From Bacteroidales bacterium (GTDB lineage Bacteria > Bacteroidota > Bacteroidia > Bacteroidales > UBA3824): a DNA stretch of 64,000 nucleotides. Position numbers and translations under genes: made by a program. Location of the stretch: positions 1 through 64,000 of the forward strand of contig JAEERW010000015.1 in assembly GCA_016286055.1 (NCBI GenBank). The letters are read 5' to 3'. The notes beneath the pieces are model-generated. The model was given only the letters and a program-made list of their open reading frames with translations. It was not told the origin of the DNA and searched no databases. Below, one piece after another: positions 16,972 through 26,431 of this stretch (the first letter of the stretch is position 1; every line of letters begins with the position of its first letter).

Positions 16972-17754
16972 TCAAATTACATTAAAATGTTTGAGTGCAT
17001 TGTACACACCGTTGTCGTCTACCGTATCTGTTACATAATCAGCCACTTGCTTAACATTTTCGTCGGCATTGCCCATTGCCACGCCCACTCCTGCACGTTG
17101 AATAATAGAAATATCATTGCCGCCATCGCCAAAAGCCATTGTCTCACTGATGTTTAAGCCAAGATATTCTGCCATTGACACTAAGCCTTGACCCTTGTCG
17201 GCGTATTTTGAGGTGAGGTCGGTGAACTCGGGATTCCAACGGTTGCTCATACAGCCCGATATCTTCGGAAGGATTATTTTTTCGTAATCGCTGCCAAAAA
17301 ACGGGGTCAACTGCATAATGCGTTGCTGCAACACGTAATCAAGTGTTTTGCCGTTGTGTATGTTATTGATTTTCAGTTCCTCGTCAAAAATTCTATCCAC
17401 CACAGGTTCGATATTCACCACGGCAAAATCTCGCTCGCCCATAATTATGTAGGGATAGTTGTTTTGTTTTGCGTCGTTGATCAAAGTTTGCACATCTTCG
17501 GGCGGAATAGGGTTGCAACTCACTGTTTCTGAGCCAACAAAACTTACTGCGCCATTGTTTAAAATGTATCCGCTGATAAGGTGTTCAATCTGTTTTAAGT
17601 TGATTACAAACGCCTTAGGACGGCCCGTTGAGATAAAAATTTTTACACCTCGACGGTTCGCCTCTTCCAACGCCATCACGGTTGAGTCGGGAATTCTGTG
17701 GGTTTTAAAACTCACCAACGTGCCGTCGATATCAAAGAATAAAGATTTAATCAT
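16972..17754 (-). CDS. Cof-type HAD-superfamily phosphatase
   Basis: The 260-residue protein is a class IIB HAD hydrolase. Motif I is FFDIDGTLVS (D8, D10), motif II is ISTGRP (about 41-46), and motif IV is FGDGGNDISII with AMGNA nearby, all typical of Cof/YidA phosphatases. These remove phosphate from small sugar phosphates or cofactors in the cytoplasm. The exact substrate cannot be told. It leads a two-gene operon with the methyltransferase-like gene. Confidence 0.88.
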   Translation of the reverse strand: MIKSLFFDIDGTLVSFKTHRIPDSTVMALEEANRRGVKIFISTGRPKAFVINLKQIEHLISGYILNNGAVSFVGSETVSCNPIPPEDVQTLINDAKQNNYPYIIMGERDFAVVNIEPVVDRIFDEELKINNIHNGKTLDYVLQQRIMQLTPFFGSDYEKIILPKISGCMSNRWNPEFTDLTSKYADKGQGLVSMAEYLGLNISETMAFGDGGNDISIIQRAGVGVAMGNADENVKQVADYVTDTVDDNGVYNALKHFNVI

Positions 17755-17853
17755 TGTATAAATATATCATTTTACACCTCTCAAATATCGAGCGCGAAGG
17801 TAGTGATTATTGCGGATAATGCAAAATCAAATATTAAGTGATTTAATCATATA

Positions 17854-17887
17854 AAAAAACTACCGCTTTTTTGGGGCGGTAGTTTTT
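17854..17887. terminator. Bidirectional intrinsic terminator
   Basis: ACTACCGC (17859-17866) pairs with GCGGTAGT, flanked by A and T runs. It ends the pheT-nfnA-nfnB transcript on the - strand. Confidence 0.8.
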
Positions 17888-17908
17888 ATCAACTATTAAG
17901 TGTGAAAA

Positions 17909-19378
17909 CTATTTCTGCGATTTTATCCATTCGTCGCATCCAGCGGCTGCTTTACGACCGTCGCCCATTGCGAGAATTACCGTTGCACCGCCGCGAACAA
18001 TATCGCCACCGGCAAAGATGTCGGGAATATTGCTTTGGTTGTTTTCGGGATTTACAATGATGGTGCGGCGTTTTGGGTCAACGTCTAAGCCTTCGATTGC
18101 CGAAGTGATTATAGGATTGGGAGATACGCCCACTGCAACAACCACTGCATCGGTGTCGAGTGTGTATTCGCTGCCTTCAACGGGTACAGGGCTGCGACGA
18201 CCAGAGGCATCGGGTTCACCAAGTTCCATCTTTTGCAAACGTGTCTGTTTTACAAGGCCTTTCTCGTCGGCAAGATATTCCACAGGGTTGTTGAGCGTGA
18301 AGAACTCAACGCCCTCTTGCTTAGCGTGGTGAACTTCTTCGAGACGTGCGGGCATTTCGGCTTCGCTACGGCGGTAAACTATCATAGCACGCTCAGCACC
18401 AAGACGTTTTGCTGTACGAACCGAGTCCATAGCGGTGTTTCCGCCTCCCACTACCATTACATTTTTGCCTTTGATAACGGGTGTATCGTACTCAGGATCA
18501 GCGGCGTGCATAAGGTTTACACGGGTAAGGTACTCGTTAGACGAGAAAATACCGTTTGAATTTTCGCCCGGAATATTCATAAAGCGGGGGAGACCTGCGC
18601 CGGCTGCAATAAAGAATGCCTTGAAACCACGTTCGCGAAGGGTTTCGATGCTGATTGTGCGACCAATAATGGTGTTGGTAACAAACTTAACGCCCATTTT
18701 TTCGAGGTTCGAGATTTCTGCGTCAACAATCTTTTTGGGCAAACGGAACTCAGGAATACCGTATTTTAATACGCCGCCGATTTCGTGAAGTGCCTCGTAA
18801 ACAGTTACATCGTAACCCTTGCGAGCCATATCGGCAGCCCAAGCCAACGATGCAGGACCCGAACCGATAGCGGCAACCTTAATTCCGTTTGGTTTTTCAA
18901 CCTCGGGAACTGCCATCTTGCCCGATTCGCGCTCGTAGTCGGCAGCAAAACGCTCCAAGTATCCGATAGCCACGGCTTTCTTCTTCAATTTTTCAACATA
19001 AAAACACTTAGCCTCGCACTGTTTTTCCTGAGGACAAACACGTCCACAAACAGCAGGAAGAGTGCTTGTTTCTTTTATAGTAGCGGCTGCGCCGAGATAG
19101 TCTTTGCCTTCAATTTTTTTAATAAATTTAGGTATGTTAACACCTACGGGACAGCCTGTTACGCATTGTGGATTAGCGCAGTCCAAGCAGCGGCGGCTCT
19201 CTTGCAGAGCCATCTCCTCGGTAAGTCCAAGGTTAACCTCCTTGTTGTTGCTACGGCGTTCAACAGCGTCTTGCATAGGCATTTCAACGCGTTCGATATT
19301 AGTCCTGTCCTTTGCGGGCATCGACTTGCGAAGGGTTACACGCCACTCTTCTTCGCGTTCTTTTTTATAATCTGTCAT
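17909..19378 (-). CDS. nfnB: NADPH-linked ferredoxin oxidoreductase large subunit (NfnB / GltD-like flavoprotein)
   Basis: The 489-residue protein belongs to the glutamate synthase small-subunit-like flavoproteins. Cysteine clusters for [4Fe-4S] centres lie near the N-terminus (RRCLDCANPQCVTGCPVGV, then AVCGRVCPQEKQCEAKC). An FAD-binding GSGPASLAWA (about 173-182) and an NAD(P)-binding VVGGGNTAMDS (about 309-319) follow. On its own it could be a GltD or SudA homologue. The partner gene 11 bases upstream is of NfnA/SudB type, so the pair most likely forms NADH-dependent reduced ferredoxin:NADP+ oxidoreductase, an electron-bifurcating complex. It would connect the ferredoxin reduced by KorAB to the NADPH pool. 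Third gene of the pheT operon. Confidence 0.85.
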   Translation of the reverse strand: MTDYKKEREEEWRVTLRKSMPAKDRTNIERVEMPMQDAVERRSNNKEVNLGLTEEMALQESRRCLDCANPQCVTGCPVGVNIPKFIKKIEGKDYLGAAATIKETSTLPAVCGRVCPQEKQCEAKCFYVEKLKKKAVAIGYLERFAADYERESGKMAVPEVEKPNGIKVAAIGSGPASLAWAADMARKGYDVTVYEALHEIGGVLKYGIPEFRLPKKIVDAEISNLEKMGVKFVTNTIIGRTISIETLRERGFKAFFIAAGAGLPRFMNIPGENSNGIFSSNEYLTRVNLMHAADPEYDTPVIKGKNVMVVGGGNTAMDSVRTAKRLGAERAMIVYRRSEAEMPARLEEVHHAKQEGVEFFTLNNPVEYLADEKGLVKQTRLQKMELGEPDASGRRSPVPVEGSEYTLDTDAVVVAVGVSPNPIITSAIEGLDVDPKRRTIIVNPENNQSNIPDIFAGGDIVRGGATVILAMGDGRKAAAGCDEWIKSQK

Positions 19379-19389
19379 TTTGTTTTCAA

Positions 19390-20214
19390 TTAAATAGTTT
19401 GTTTATAGCGTTCAAATGCCTCTTTTTCTTGCTCTTTGTAGCAGCCCATACGTTGAAGCATCTCGTTGAAATCTACCTTGTGGGCATCGAATTCGGGACC
19501 GTCAACGCATACAAAACGGGTTTTTCCGTCTACTTTTACGCGGCAAGCACCACACATTCCCGTGCCGTCTACCATAATGGTGTTGAGACTTACTACGGTG
19601 GGAATCTGATATTTAAGGGTTGTGAGCGAACAGAATTTCATCATAATGGCAGGACCAATAGCAATCGCCAAGTCAACCTTTTCGCGAGCGATAACTTCCT
19701 CCATACCAACGGTTACCACGCCTTTTTTGCCGTAACTTCCGTCGTCGGTCATAATAATTACCTCGTCGCTGTATTTGCGAATTTCGTCTTCGAGGATAAT
19801 CAGGTCTTTGTTGCGTGCTGCAAGTACCGAAACCACGCGGTTGCCAGCCTCTTTAAACGCCTTTACGATAGGCAACAAAGGTGCAACTCCCACGCCGCCG
19901 CCACAAGCAAGCACTGTGCCGGCCTTGTAGATGTGTGTAGGGTGTCCAAGCGGACCAACAACGTCGTGGATATAGTCGCCAACATTCATTGCGGCGAGTT
20001 TGTACGACGAAACGCCAATACGCTGAACCACAAGCGTTATTGTACCTTTGTCGGTGTCGGCGGCAGATATTGTGAGAGGAATACGCTCGCCTTTATCGTC
20101 GAGCCTGACAATCACAAAGTTGCCGGGTTTGCGGCTAAGGGCAATTTCGGGCGCCTCTACCACAATTTTAACAACGTTTTCGGAGAAGAACTCCTTTTCT
20201 ACGATTTTGTTCAT
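19390..20214 (-). CDS. nfnA: NADH-dependent reduced ferredoxin:NADP+ oxidoreductase, small subunit
   Basis: This 274-residue protein is a ferredoxin-NADP reductase-like flavoprotein of the SudB/PyrK type. The FAD-binding phrase RIPLTISAAD (about 44-53) and pyridine-nucleotide phrase LACGGGVGVAPLLPI (about 102-116) are present. Cysteines for a [2Fe-2S] cluster are at the C-terminal part (VDGTGMCGACRV and RFVCVDGPEFD). It pairs with NfnB, encoded 11 bases downstream. In the Nfn complex this subunit holds the NADH-reacting, bifurcating arm. Confidence 0.87.
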   Translation of the reverse strand: MNKIVEKEFFSENVVKIVVEAPEIALSRKPGNFVIVRLDDKGERIPLTISAADTDKGTITLVVQRIGVSSYKLAAMNVGDYIHDVVGPLGHPTHIYKAGTVLACGGGVGVAPLLPIVKAFKEAGNRVVSVLAARNKDLIILEDEIRKYSDEVIIMTDDGSYGKKGVVTVGMEEVIAREKVDLAIAIGPAIMMKFCSLTTLKYQIPTVVSLNTIMVDGTGMCGACRVKVDGKTRFVCVDGPEFDAHKVDFNEMLQRMGCYKEQEKEAFERYKQTI

Positions 20215-20259
20215 TTTTGATATGTCTGTTTAATTATTTTCGTAAATATCTGTAAGTGA

Positions 20260-22716
20260 TTATCTTATCTGTGCTCCGAGGTTCTTTTCAAATGCAGCGC
20301 GGAGGTTTTCCATAATTTTGTCGATCTGCTTGTCGGTGAATGTAGCCTCAGGGTTTTGGAATGTGAACGACACTGCGTAACTCTTTTTGCCTGCGCCGAG
20401 TTTCTCATTCTGATAAACGTCGAATATCGAAACCTCTTTAAGATACTGTTTTTCAGTTTTTTGTGCAAGACGCTTGATCTCCTCAAAACGTACTTTGGTA
20501 TCCAAAAGCAATGCAAAATCGCGTTTTACTTCGGGATATTTGCTTACAGGTTTGTATTTAATCTCTTTTGGTATGAATTTCAATACGTTAGCCCAATTTA
20601 TCTCGGCGTAAAATACTTCTTTATCGATGTCGAACTGTTTGCGGAGTTTGTAACTTACACTACCAAAATCGGCTATTAACTCTTTGCCCATCAAATATTT
20701 AAGTCCGTAAGCAAATACATCGGTCTTGTCGGTTTCTTCGGTGCGGAAACTATCAATGTTGTAGCCAAGACTCTCTAAGATGTTGTTAACGTACGATTTA
20801 AGGTAATAGAATGTGGATTTTTGCTCTTTGGCAGCCCAGTTTGCTGTTTGAACATTGCCGCTGAGCACGAGCATAATGTGAGTTTCGTCGTAATAGTTGG
20901 CGAGATTTGCCTTGTTGTCGCTCTTTTTCAAGCCCTTAGTCCAAACATTGCCAAATTCGTAAAGGCGGATGTCCTCGTTTTTCTGATTGAGGTTGAATGC
21001 CACAGATTCCAACGCGCCAAAGAGTAAGGTCTGACGCATACAGTTCATTGCGGTGCTTAACGGATTTAGCACAAGTACAAGATTTTCAGGCTTGTACGAT
21101 GTCATATCCTTGTAATAATCGCTCTGACTGAGGCTGTTACACATTGCCTCGCAAAAACCGTTGGCACTGAGGTAATCCGACACCTTATTAGTAAGTTTGG
21201 TTTTATCGGGACGCGGCATATACGAGAGCACCGAGTGAACCTCAGTAGGAATCTCCACATTATCATAACCATAGATACGGAGAATCTCTTCGGCAACGTC
21301 GCAATTTTGTGTAACGTCAACGCGGTAAGTAGGTGCTGCAACCAACAGATAATCAGCATTTTGTTCCAAAATATCAAAGTCGAGACTTTTTAATATTTCC
21401 ACAGCCTGATTTTGAGGAATTACCTTGCCCACAATGCGGTTGAGGTAAGCAAATTCTAACTTAATTTGCTTTTTCTCAACGGGTTGAGGATAAATATCAA
21501 CCACATCGCTCGAAATTTCGCCACCAGCAACTTCTTTAATCAGCATAGCGGCACGTTTAAGCACGTAAACCGTTTGCGAAGGGTCGCAACCACGCTCAAA
21601 GTGGAATGCTGCGTCGGTATGAAGATTGTGTCTTTTGGCTGATTTTCTTACACTTACAGGTGAGAAACAAGCACTTTCGAGAAATACGTTTTTGGTATTT
21701 TCAGAAATTCCCGAATCCAAACCGCCAAACACACCTGCAATACACATCGGTTTTTCGGCATCGCAAATCATTAAGTCTTCGGCACTTAACTTGCGGGTTT
21801 GACCATCGAGAGTAACAAACTCAGTGCCTTCGGGCATAGTTTTTACCACTACCTTGCCACCAGCAATCTTGTCGGCATCGAACGAGTGGAGCGGTTGACC
21901 AATTTCAAAAAGAATATAATTGGTAACGTCTACCACATTGTTGATGCTGCGGATGCCGATTGATTCAAGGTCGCGTTTTAGCCAAGCGGGTGATTCTTTG
22001 ATAGTTATGCCACTGATGGTGATGCCGCTGTATCGGATGCAACGGTCTTGCGAAACCACCTCAACAGGAATATAGCGGTTTTTGTTGTCAATCTTAAATC
22101 CCGACACGTCAGGCAATTGCAGTTTTACATCCTGACCTTGGTTCTTTAAATATGCGTAAATATCACGAGCACAACCGATATGACTTGCACCGTCAACGCG
22201 GTTGGGAGTGATGCCGATACCTAAAACGGTGTCGCTCTGTACGTTGTATATTTCTGCTGCGGGAGTTCCCACCTTGGTGTCGGTGGGAAGAACGATAATT
22301 CCATCGTGACTTTTTCCCACGCCAATTTCGTCTTCGGCGCAAATCATACCTTCGGAAACCACGCCGCGGAGTTTGCTCTTTTTGATTGTAAACGACTTGT
22401 CGCCATCGTAAAGCACTGTGCCTATTGTGGCAACTATAACTTTCTGTCCGGCAGCCACATTGGGAGCACCGCAAACAACGTTTAACAATTCAGGACCGCC
22501 TACATCAACGGTGGTTACGTGCATGTGGTCGCTATCGGGGTGAGGAACGCAAGTTTTAACTTCGCCAACTACCAAGCCTTTCAATCCGCCTTTGATAGAT
22601 TCCGAGGTTTCTGCGCCTTCAACCTCCAAACCTGTGCTGGTGAGTATCTTAGATACCGAGTCTGCATCAAGGTTGCAATTTATGTATTTTTTCAACCAAG
22701 AGTATGAAATGTTCAT
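20260..22716 (-). CDS. pheT: Phenylalanine--tRNA ligase beta subunit
   Basis: The 818-residue protein is the large subunit of the alpha2-beta2 PheRS, which charges tRNA-Phe. The order of domains is standard: an N-terminal EMAP/tRNA-binding domain (about 40-155, VVGEVKTCVPHPDSDHMHV), B3/B4 with the editing site (about 210-395), B5 (about 400-475), the catalytic-like core, and a C-terminal FDX-ACB anticodon-binding domain (about 725-818, VSKYPEVKRDFALLLD). Full length for Bacteroidota. pheS is not in the window, so the two subunits are encoded apart. Two bioenergetic genes (nfnA, nfnB) follow 45 bases downstream on the same strand. Confidence 0.95.
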   Translation of the reverse strand: MNISYSWLKKYINCNLDADSVSKILTSTGLEVEGAETSESIKGGLKGLVVGEVKTCVPHPDSDHMHVTTVDVGGPELLNVVCGAPNVAAGQKVIVATIGTVLYDGDKSFTIKKSKLRGVVSEGMICAEDEIGVGKSHDGIIVLPTDTKVGTPAAEIYNVQSDTVLGIGITPNRVDGASHIGCARDIYAYLKNQGQDVKLQLPDVSGFKIDNKNRYIPVEVVSQDRCIRYSGITISGITIKESPAWLKRDLESIGIRSINNVVDVTNYILFEIGQPLHSFDADKIAGGKVVVKTMPEGTEFVTLDGQTRKLSAEDLMICDAEKPMCIAGVFGGLDSGISENTKNVFLESACFSPVSVRKSAKRHNLHTDAAFHFERGCDPSQTVYVLKRAAMLIKEVAGGEISSDVVDIYPQPVEKKQIKLEFAYLNRIVGKVIPQNQAVEILKSLDFDILEQNADYLLVAAPTYRVDVTQNCDVAEEILRIYGYDNVEIPTEVHSVLSYMPRPDKTKLTNKVSDYLSANGFCEAMCNSLSQSDYYKDMTSYKPENLVLVLNPLSTAMNCMRQTLLFGALESVAFNLNQKNEDIRLYEFGNVWTKGLKKSDNKANLANYYDETHIMLVLSGNVQTANWAAKEQKSTFYYLKSYVNNILESLGYNIDSFRTEETDKTDVFAYGLKYLMGKELIADFGSVSYKLRKQFDIDKEVFYAEINWANVLKFIPKEIKYKPVSKYPEVKRDFALLLDTKVRFEEIKRLAQKTEKQYLKEVSIFDVYQNEKLGAGKKSYAVSFTFQNPEATFTDKQIDKIMENLRAAFEKNLGAQIR

Positions 22717-22759
22717 TTCTTTGTGTTTTAATATTTAATTCTGTGTTTATTACGGAAGG

Positions 22760-22767
22760 CAAAATTA
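22760..22767 (-). promoter_or_regulatory. Likely -7 box for pheT
   Basis: TAATTTTG on the - strand, 44 bases before the pheT ATG, fits TAnnTTTG. The rest of the gap to nadE is AT-rich with no other feature seen. Confidence 0.45.
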
Positions 22768-22941
22768 AAAAACTTTTCTATATATATAAAGGTGTACCCG
22801 ATGACAAAACGTTTTTTTAACATAAAAAAAATATTTTACGTAAAACACTGAATTTTGAAAAAAATAACATCTATCTAATAATCAATAGATTAGCCAAAAC
22901 AACAAAAATTAAAAAAAAAATACGCCAAACAAAAAAATGCT

Positions 22942-22949
22942 TATATTTG
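22942..22949 (+). promoter_or_regulatory. Likely -7 box for nadE
   Basis: TATATTTG followed by C, 31 bases before the ATG at 22981. No convincing -33 TTTG was found in the A-rich stretch upstream. Confidence 0.55.
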
Positions 22950-22980
22950 CAATAGAATATTACAGAGAAAAAATTTTTAT

Positions 22981-24822
22981 ATGAAGATACTGTACGCACA
23001 AACCGAAATTTTATCGGGCAAACCTGCTCAGAACTTTGCCCGTTGCGCTGAAATTGTTGCCAAGGCTAAGGCTCAATCTGCCGACCTTTTGATTTTTCCC
23101 GAACTTGTGATTTCGGGCAAACTTTTAGGCGACATCCTCGACGAAGACGACTTTATATCTGATTGCGAATATTACAACGCAAAACTTGCCGCCCTCAGCG
23201 ACCAAAAACTTTCGATAGTGTTCGGAACAATAGCGTTTTACGAAACCGTTTTTGGCAAAAGTTTTATTTTGCCCACAGGTCGCCGAGCCAAACTCAACGT
23301 GGCTTGCATTGCCCAAAACGGACGCACAAACTACCGTATCAAAACTTCGCTCTCTTACGACGAATGTCGGCATTTTGCCGCACCCGTACAGTATGCAGGT
23401 GTAACCACCGAACCAATTGAAATTCACAATATTAACTTTGCCATCAATCTTGGAAACGAAATATTGAAATTGCGTCACGAAGTAAGTCCCGCTGCCGAAA
23501 TAATTGTAAATATCTCATCCACACCGTTTTATAATGGCAAAAAAGATGAAATTTACCAACGTATCGAAACCAAGGCTTGTGTATACGCAATGCCGTTGAT
23601 TTACTGCGGCGGAATTGGCGTGGCTAATACTGGTAAAAATGTTTATGTTTTAGACGGAATATCAGCAGTTTACGACCAACAAGGAAACGTTATCCGCCAG
23701 TCGCCCGCTTTTGAAGAAGATTTGGTGGCTATCAACTACGAAAACGGTCAGATAAAAGGCGAAGAAACTGAAAACCAACCAATTACCGAACCGCAAACTG
23801 AAATGGCACAACTTCACGCCGCGCTCATTTACGGTATACGTAAATTCCTGAGTCAATGCGGTTTACAGCACGTGGTGATAGGAGCGAGCGGAGGCGTTGA
23901 CTCCACTCTTGCAGCCGCCCTCTATGCCGAAGCAATTGGACCAAAAAATCTTCTTTTGGTAAATATGCCTACCAAGTTTAATTCGCAGACTACCATACAG
24001 ATAGCAGAAAATTTAGCCAAAAATATCGGTTGTTGGTACACCTCTGTACCAATTGGCGAAAGCGTGGAACTATCTAAACGTCAAATAGATGGTTTAAAAC
24101 CCAAAAATGCGGCAGGGGAGGAGATTGAGTTGAAACTCTCATCGTTTAACATCGAAAACGTTCAAGCCCGCGACCGTGGTAGCCGTGTGCTCGCTGCCAT
24201 TGCAAGTGCTTGGAACGGTGTTTTCACCAACAACGGCAACAAAACCGAATGTACAGTTGGTTACGCCACTCTCTACGGCGATGTTTCGGGATTTTTTGGC
24301 GCAATTGGCGACCTTTGGAAACACCAAGTTTACGACCTTTGCCGCTATATCAACGAAAAATCCGACCACGGTGAAATTGTTCCTCAAAAGGTTTTGGAAA
24401 TTGTTCCATCTGCCGAACTCAGCGACAATCAAAACGTTGACCAAGATAAAGGCGACCCCATTATCTATCCCTATCACGACCGTTTGTTTGCCGCATGGCG
24501 CGAACGCAATACGCCGCTTGCACTTCACACCGCCCTCAAACTATATTCTGAGGGCAAACTTGCTGCCGAACTCAATGGTAACAAGCCATCGCCGCTCACC
24601 GAGGAATTTATCAAAGAGAAATTCCCAACAGCAAAAGACTTTTGCGACGATCTTGAAAATTGGTACAAAAAATACAAAGGACTATCGGTTGCCAAACGCA
24701 TCCAAGCGCCGCCGATATTGCGCGTTACACACAATCCTTACGGTTCGGAATATCGCGAACCCGCTGTGGGAGCGTATTTTACAAAAGCATATTTGGATCT
24801 TAAAGCCGAAGTGGCAGGATAA
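22981..24822 (+). CDS. nadE: NAD+ synthase with an apparently inactive amidase domain
   Basis: The 613-residue protein has the two-domain plan of glutamine-dependent NAD+ synthase: a nitrilase-like amidase domain (about 1-270) and an ATP pyrophosphatase synthase domain (about 280-600) with the P-loop GASGGVDSTLAAAL. The synthase half turns deamido-NAD into NAD. In the amidase half the glutamate (FPELVISG, E41) and lysine (YRIKTSLSYDE, K121) are in place, but where the family has ICED with the catalytic cysteine this protein has NLGNEIL, so G158 replaces Cys. Glutamine hydrolysis should therefore be lost, and free ammonia would be the nitrogen source. This rests on a by-eye alignment. The 3' end abuts the convergent PAS gene with no gap. 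Confidence 0.88.
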   Translation: MKILYAQTEILSGKPAQNFARCAEIVAKAKAQSADLLIFPELVISGKLLGDILDEDDFISDCEYYNAKLAALSDQKLSIVFGTIAFYETVFGKSFILPTGRRAKLNVACIAQNGRTNYRIKTSLSYDECRHFAAPVQYAGVTTEPIEIHNINFAINLGNEILKLRHEVSPAAEIIVNISSTPFYNGKKDEIYQRIETKACVYAMPLIYCGGIGVANTGKNVYVLDGISAVYDQQGNVIRQSPAFEEDLVAINYENGQIKGEETENQPITEPQTEMAQLHAALIYGIRKFLSQCGLQHVVIGASGGVDSTLAAALYAEAIGPKNLLLVNMPTKFNSQTTIQIAENLAKNIGCWYTSVPIGESVELSKRQIDGLKPKNAAGEEIELKLSSFNIENVQARDRGSRVLAAIASAWNGVFTNNGNKTECTVGYATLYGDVSGFFGAIGDLWKHQVYDLCRYINEKSDHGEIVPQKVLEIVPSAELSDNQNVDQDKGDPIIYPYHDRLFAAWRERNTPLALHTALKLYSEGKLAAELNGNKPSPLTEEFIKEKFPTAKDFCDDLENWYKKYKGLSVAKRIQAPPILRVTHNPYGSEYREPAVGAYFTKAYLDLKAEVAG

Positions 24823-25446
24823 TTACACTGCGATGTTCTCCATCACCGCGTAATTTTTGGTACCGTTAGAATCTTTGATGGGCACTATGGTACGTTTAAA
24901 ACCGAAAACCTTACCGTAAGTGTCCTTGATTCTCACGTGAAAAGTTGACGGCACAGTGGCATCTCCAACGGTTTTGCGGTCAAATTCAGCATCAGTGCCC
25001 GAAAAAATATCGAAAGTGCCCGATTTTTTGCCATAGAAAGTAGAAAAAGCCTCGTTGCACCACGAAATATTGCCCTCAGTATCCACCAAGCAGCACGGAA
25101 ATTGAGCAGCATTGAGCACATAACCAAACATATCGCTCTGATATTTGGTACGTTGAAGTTCTTGGTTTTGCAGTACAACAATTTTGGAGTATTGCTTATT
25201 TTTAAGATTTTGCAGATAGCACACCGCCACGGCAATGATTATCAGCACCACGAGCGACACTATATATATAATGTTTAAACTCTGTTCGTTCTCCAACGCC
25301 GAAAGAGCCGATTGATTGTTGACAAACTCTTCGGTTGGGAAAAACTGAACGTTGCGTACCGAATCGCCGTAGTAGGGTAGGGTATCAGCCAAAGTGGTTG
25401 ACACAAAGGCAATTGATGCTATAATTGAAGAAAATATTCGTTTCAT
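24823..25446 (-). CDS. Membrane-bound PAS-domain protein without an output domain
   Basis: The 207-residue product has a signal peptide (about 1-20), a short periplasmic stretch (21-57), one transmembrane helix (about 58-78, IIYIVSLVVLIIIAVAV), a short coiled coil (QYSKIVVLQNQELQRTKYQ) and a PAS fold (about 105-207, FGYVLNAAQFPCCLVDTEGNI, then WCNEAFSTFYG). It stops right after the PAS domain; there is no kinase, cyclase or DNA-binding part. It may sense a ligand and act by protein contacts, or be the truncated end of a longer sensor. It has its own likely promoter (-7 TATATTTG at 25468-25461). Confidence 0.65.
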   Translation of the reverse strand: MKRIFSSIIASIAFVSTTLADTLPYYGDSVRNVQFFPTEEFVNNQSALSALENEQSLNIIYIVSLVVLIIIAVAVCYLQNLKNKQYSKIVVLQNQELQRTKYQSDMFGYVLNAAQFPCCLVDTEGNISWCNEAFSTFYGKKSGTFDIFSGTDAEFDRKTVGDATVPSTFHVRIKDTYGKVFGFKRTIVPIKDSNGTKNYAVMENIAV

Positions 25447-25460
25447 TTGCTATTTTTTTG

Positions 25461-25500
25461 CAAATATATAAAAAAAGCCGGAATAAATCCGGCAAAAAAA
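25461..25500 (-). terminator. Hairpin terminator-like element overlapping the PAS gene promoter
   Basis: GCCGG (25477-25481) pairs with CCGGC (25489-25493), with A runs on both sides that read as T runs on the - strand. On the - strand it would stop transcription arriving from 25.5-25.7 kb just before the PAS gene's -7 box (25468-25461). No supported gene lies upstream for it to serve. Confidence 0.55.
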
Positions 25501-25663
25501 ATATAAGTTTGATGAGTTATGCAAAAAGTTCGGTGTTAAAACCTTTGGTTGCTATTATATCTGTGAGTGTTACATTAGCATATACGCCGCAATCAAAAAA
25601 ATGGTCTTATTCATTATGTTCATTTTTATGAATGAAAAAAAAATTAAAAAAACTCACAGAAAA

Positions 25664-25695
25664 TTTGCACTTTAAAAAATAAACCTCTACTTTTG
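25664..25695 (+). promoter_or_regulatory. Promoter of the rpsF-rpsR-rplI operon
   Basis: TTTG (25664-25667), a 20-base spacer, then TACTTTTG (25688-25695): a full match to the Bacteroidota promoter. It is 41 bases before rpsF. Confidence 0.8.
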
Positions 25696-25736
25696 CACCC
25701 GAAAAATTTTTAAACAACAATAATTAATTAACATTT

Positions 25737-26141
25737 ATGCAAAAACAGTACGAAGCCGTTTTCATTATGACTCCCGTTTTGTCTGACCAACAGATGAAGG
25801 AAACGGTTGACAAATTCAAAGCAATCCTCACAAACGGTGGTGCAGAGATTGTACACGAAGAAAATTGGGGCTTGAAAAAATTGGCCTACCCGGTACAGCA
25901 CAAGAGCACCGGTTTTTACCAACTTCTCCAATTCCAAGCAGATCCTGCTCTTATCGAAAAGTTTGACGTAGAACTCAAACGCGACGAGCGAGTAATCCGT
26001 TGGCTTACCACAGCCCTCGACAAACACGCTGTTGAATACGCAGCAAAACGCGCTCAAAAACGCTCGGGACAGGCAACAGAACAGGCTGCCGCACCCGCAC
26101 AGGAAACCCAAAGTGAAACCACAGAAAACAAGGAGGAATAA
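25737..26141 (+). CDS. rpsF: 30S ribosomal protein S6
   Basis: The 134-residue protein is S6, which binds 16S rRNA together with S18. The N-terminus ([20 protein letters not shown]) and the [20 protein letters not shown] segment are diagnostic. The C-terminal 25 residues are Ala/Gln/Glu-rich and probably disordered. First gene of the S6-S18-L9 operon. Confidence 0.96.
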   Translation: MQKQYEAVFIMTPVLSDQQMKETVDKFKAILTNGGAEIVHEENWGLKKLAYPVQHKSTGFYQLLQFQADPALIEKFDVELKRDERVIRWLTTALDKHAVEYAAKRAQKRSGQATEQAAAPAQETQSETTENKEE

Positions 26142-26143
26142 TT

Positions 26144-26413
26144 ATGGCAACAGATCAAGGCGAAATCAGATACCTCACCCCACCGTCGGTAGAAATCCGC
26201 AAGAAAAAATACTGCCGCTTTAAAAAGAACGGTATCAAATACATCGATTACAAAGACCCCGAGTTCTTGAAAAAATTCCTTAACGAGCAGGGCAAAATTC
26301 TTCCCCGCCGTATCACAGGAACTTCGCTGAAATTCCAGCGCAAACTTTCGGTAGCAATCAAACGTGCTCGTCACCTCGCTTTGCTGCCCTACGTAACCGA
26401 TTTGTTGAAATAA
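26144..26413 (+). CDS. rpsR: 30S ribosomal protein S18
   Basis: The 89-residue protein shows the S18 signature ([18 protein letters not shown], then [20 protein letters not shown] region). It begins two bases after rpsF, so the two are tightly coupled, which fits the S6-S18 heterodimer. Confidence 0.96.
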   Translation: MATDQGEIRYLTPPSVEIRKKKYCRFKKNGIKYIDYKDPEFLKKFLNEQGKILPRRITGTSLKFQRKLSVAIKRARHLALLPYVTDLLK

Positions 26414-26431
26414 TAAAAACCGATTAGAACA

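Noticed and set aside
18785..20220. Long + strand frames opposite nfnB and nfnA
   Set aside because: They are antisense shadows of genes with full sets of cofactor motifs.
25500..25660. Short - strand frame ending just before the hairpin at 25477-25493 (reads ...TLTDIIATKGFNTELFA)
   Set aside because: It has no start codon and is under 30 codons; perhaps a gene remnant or chance.
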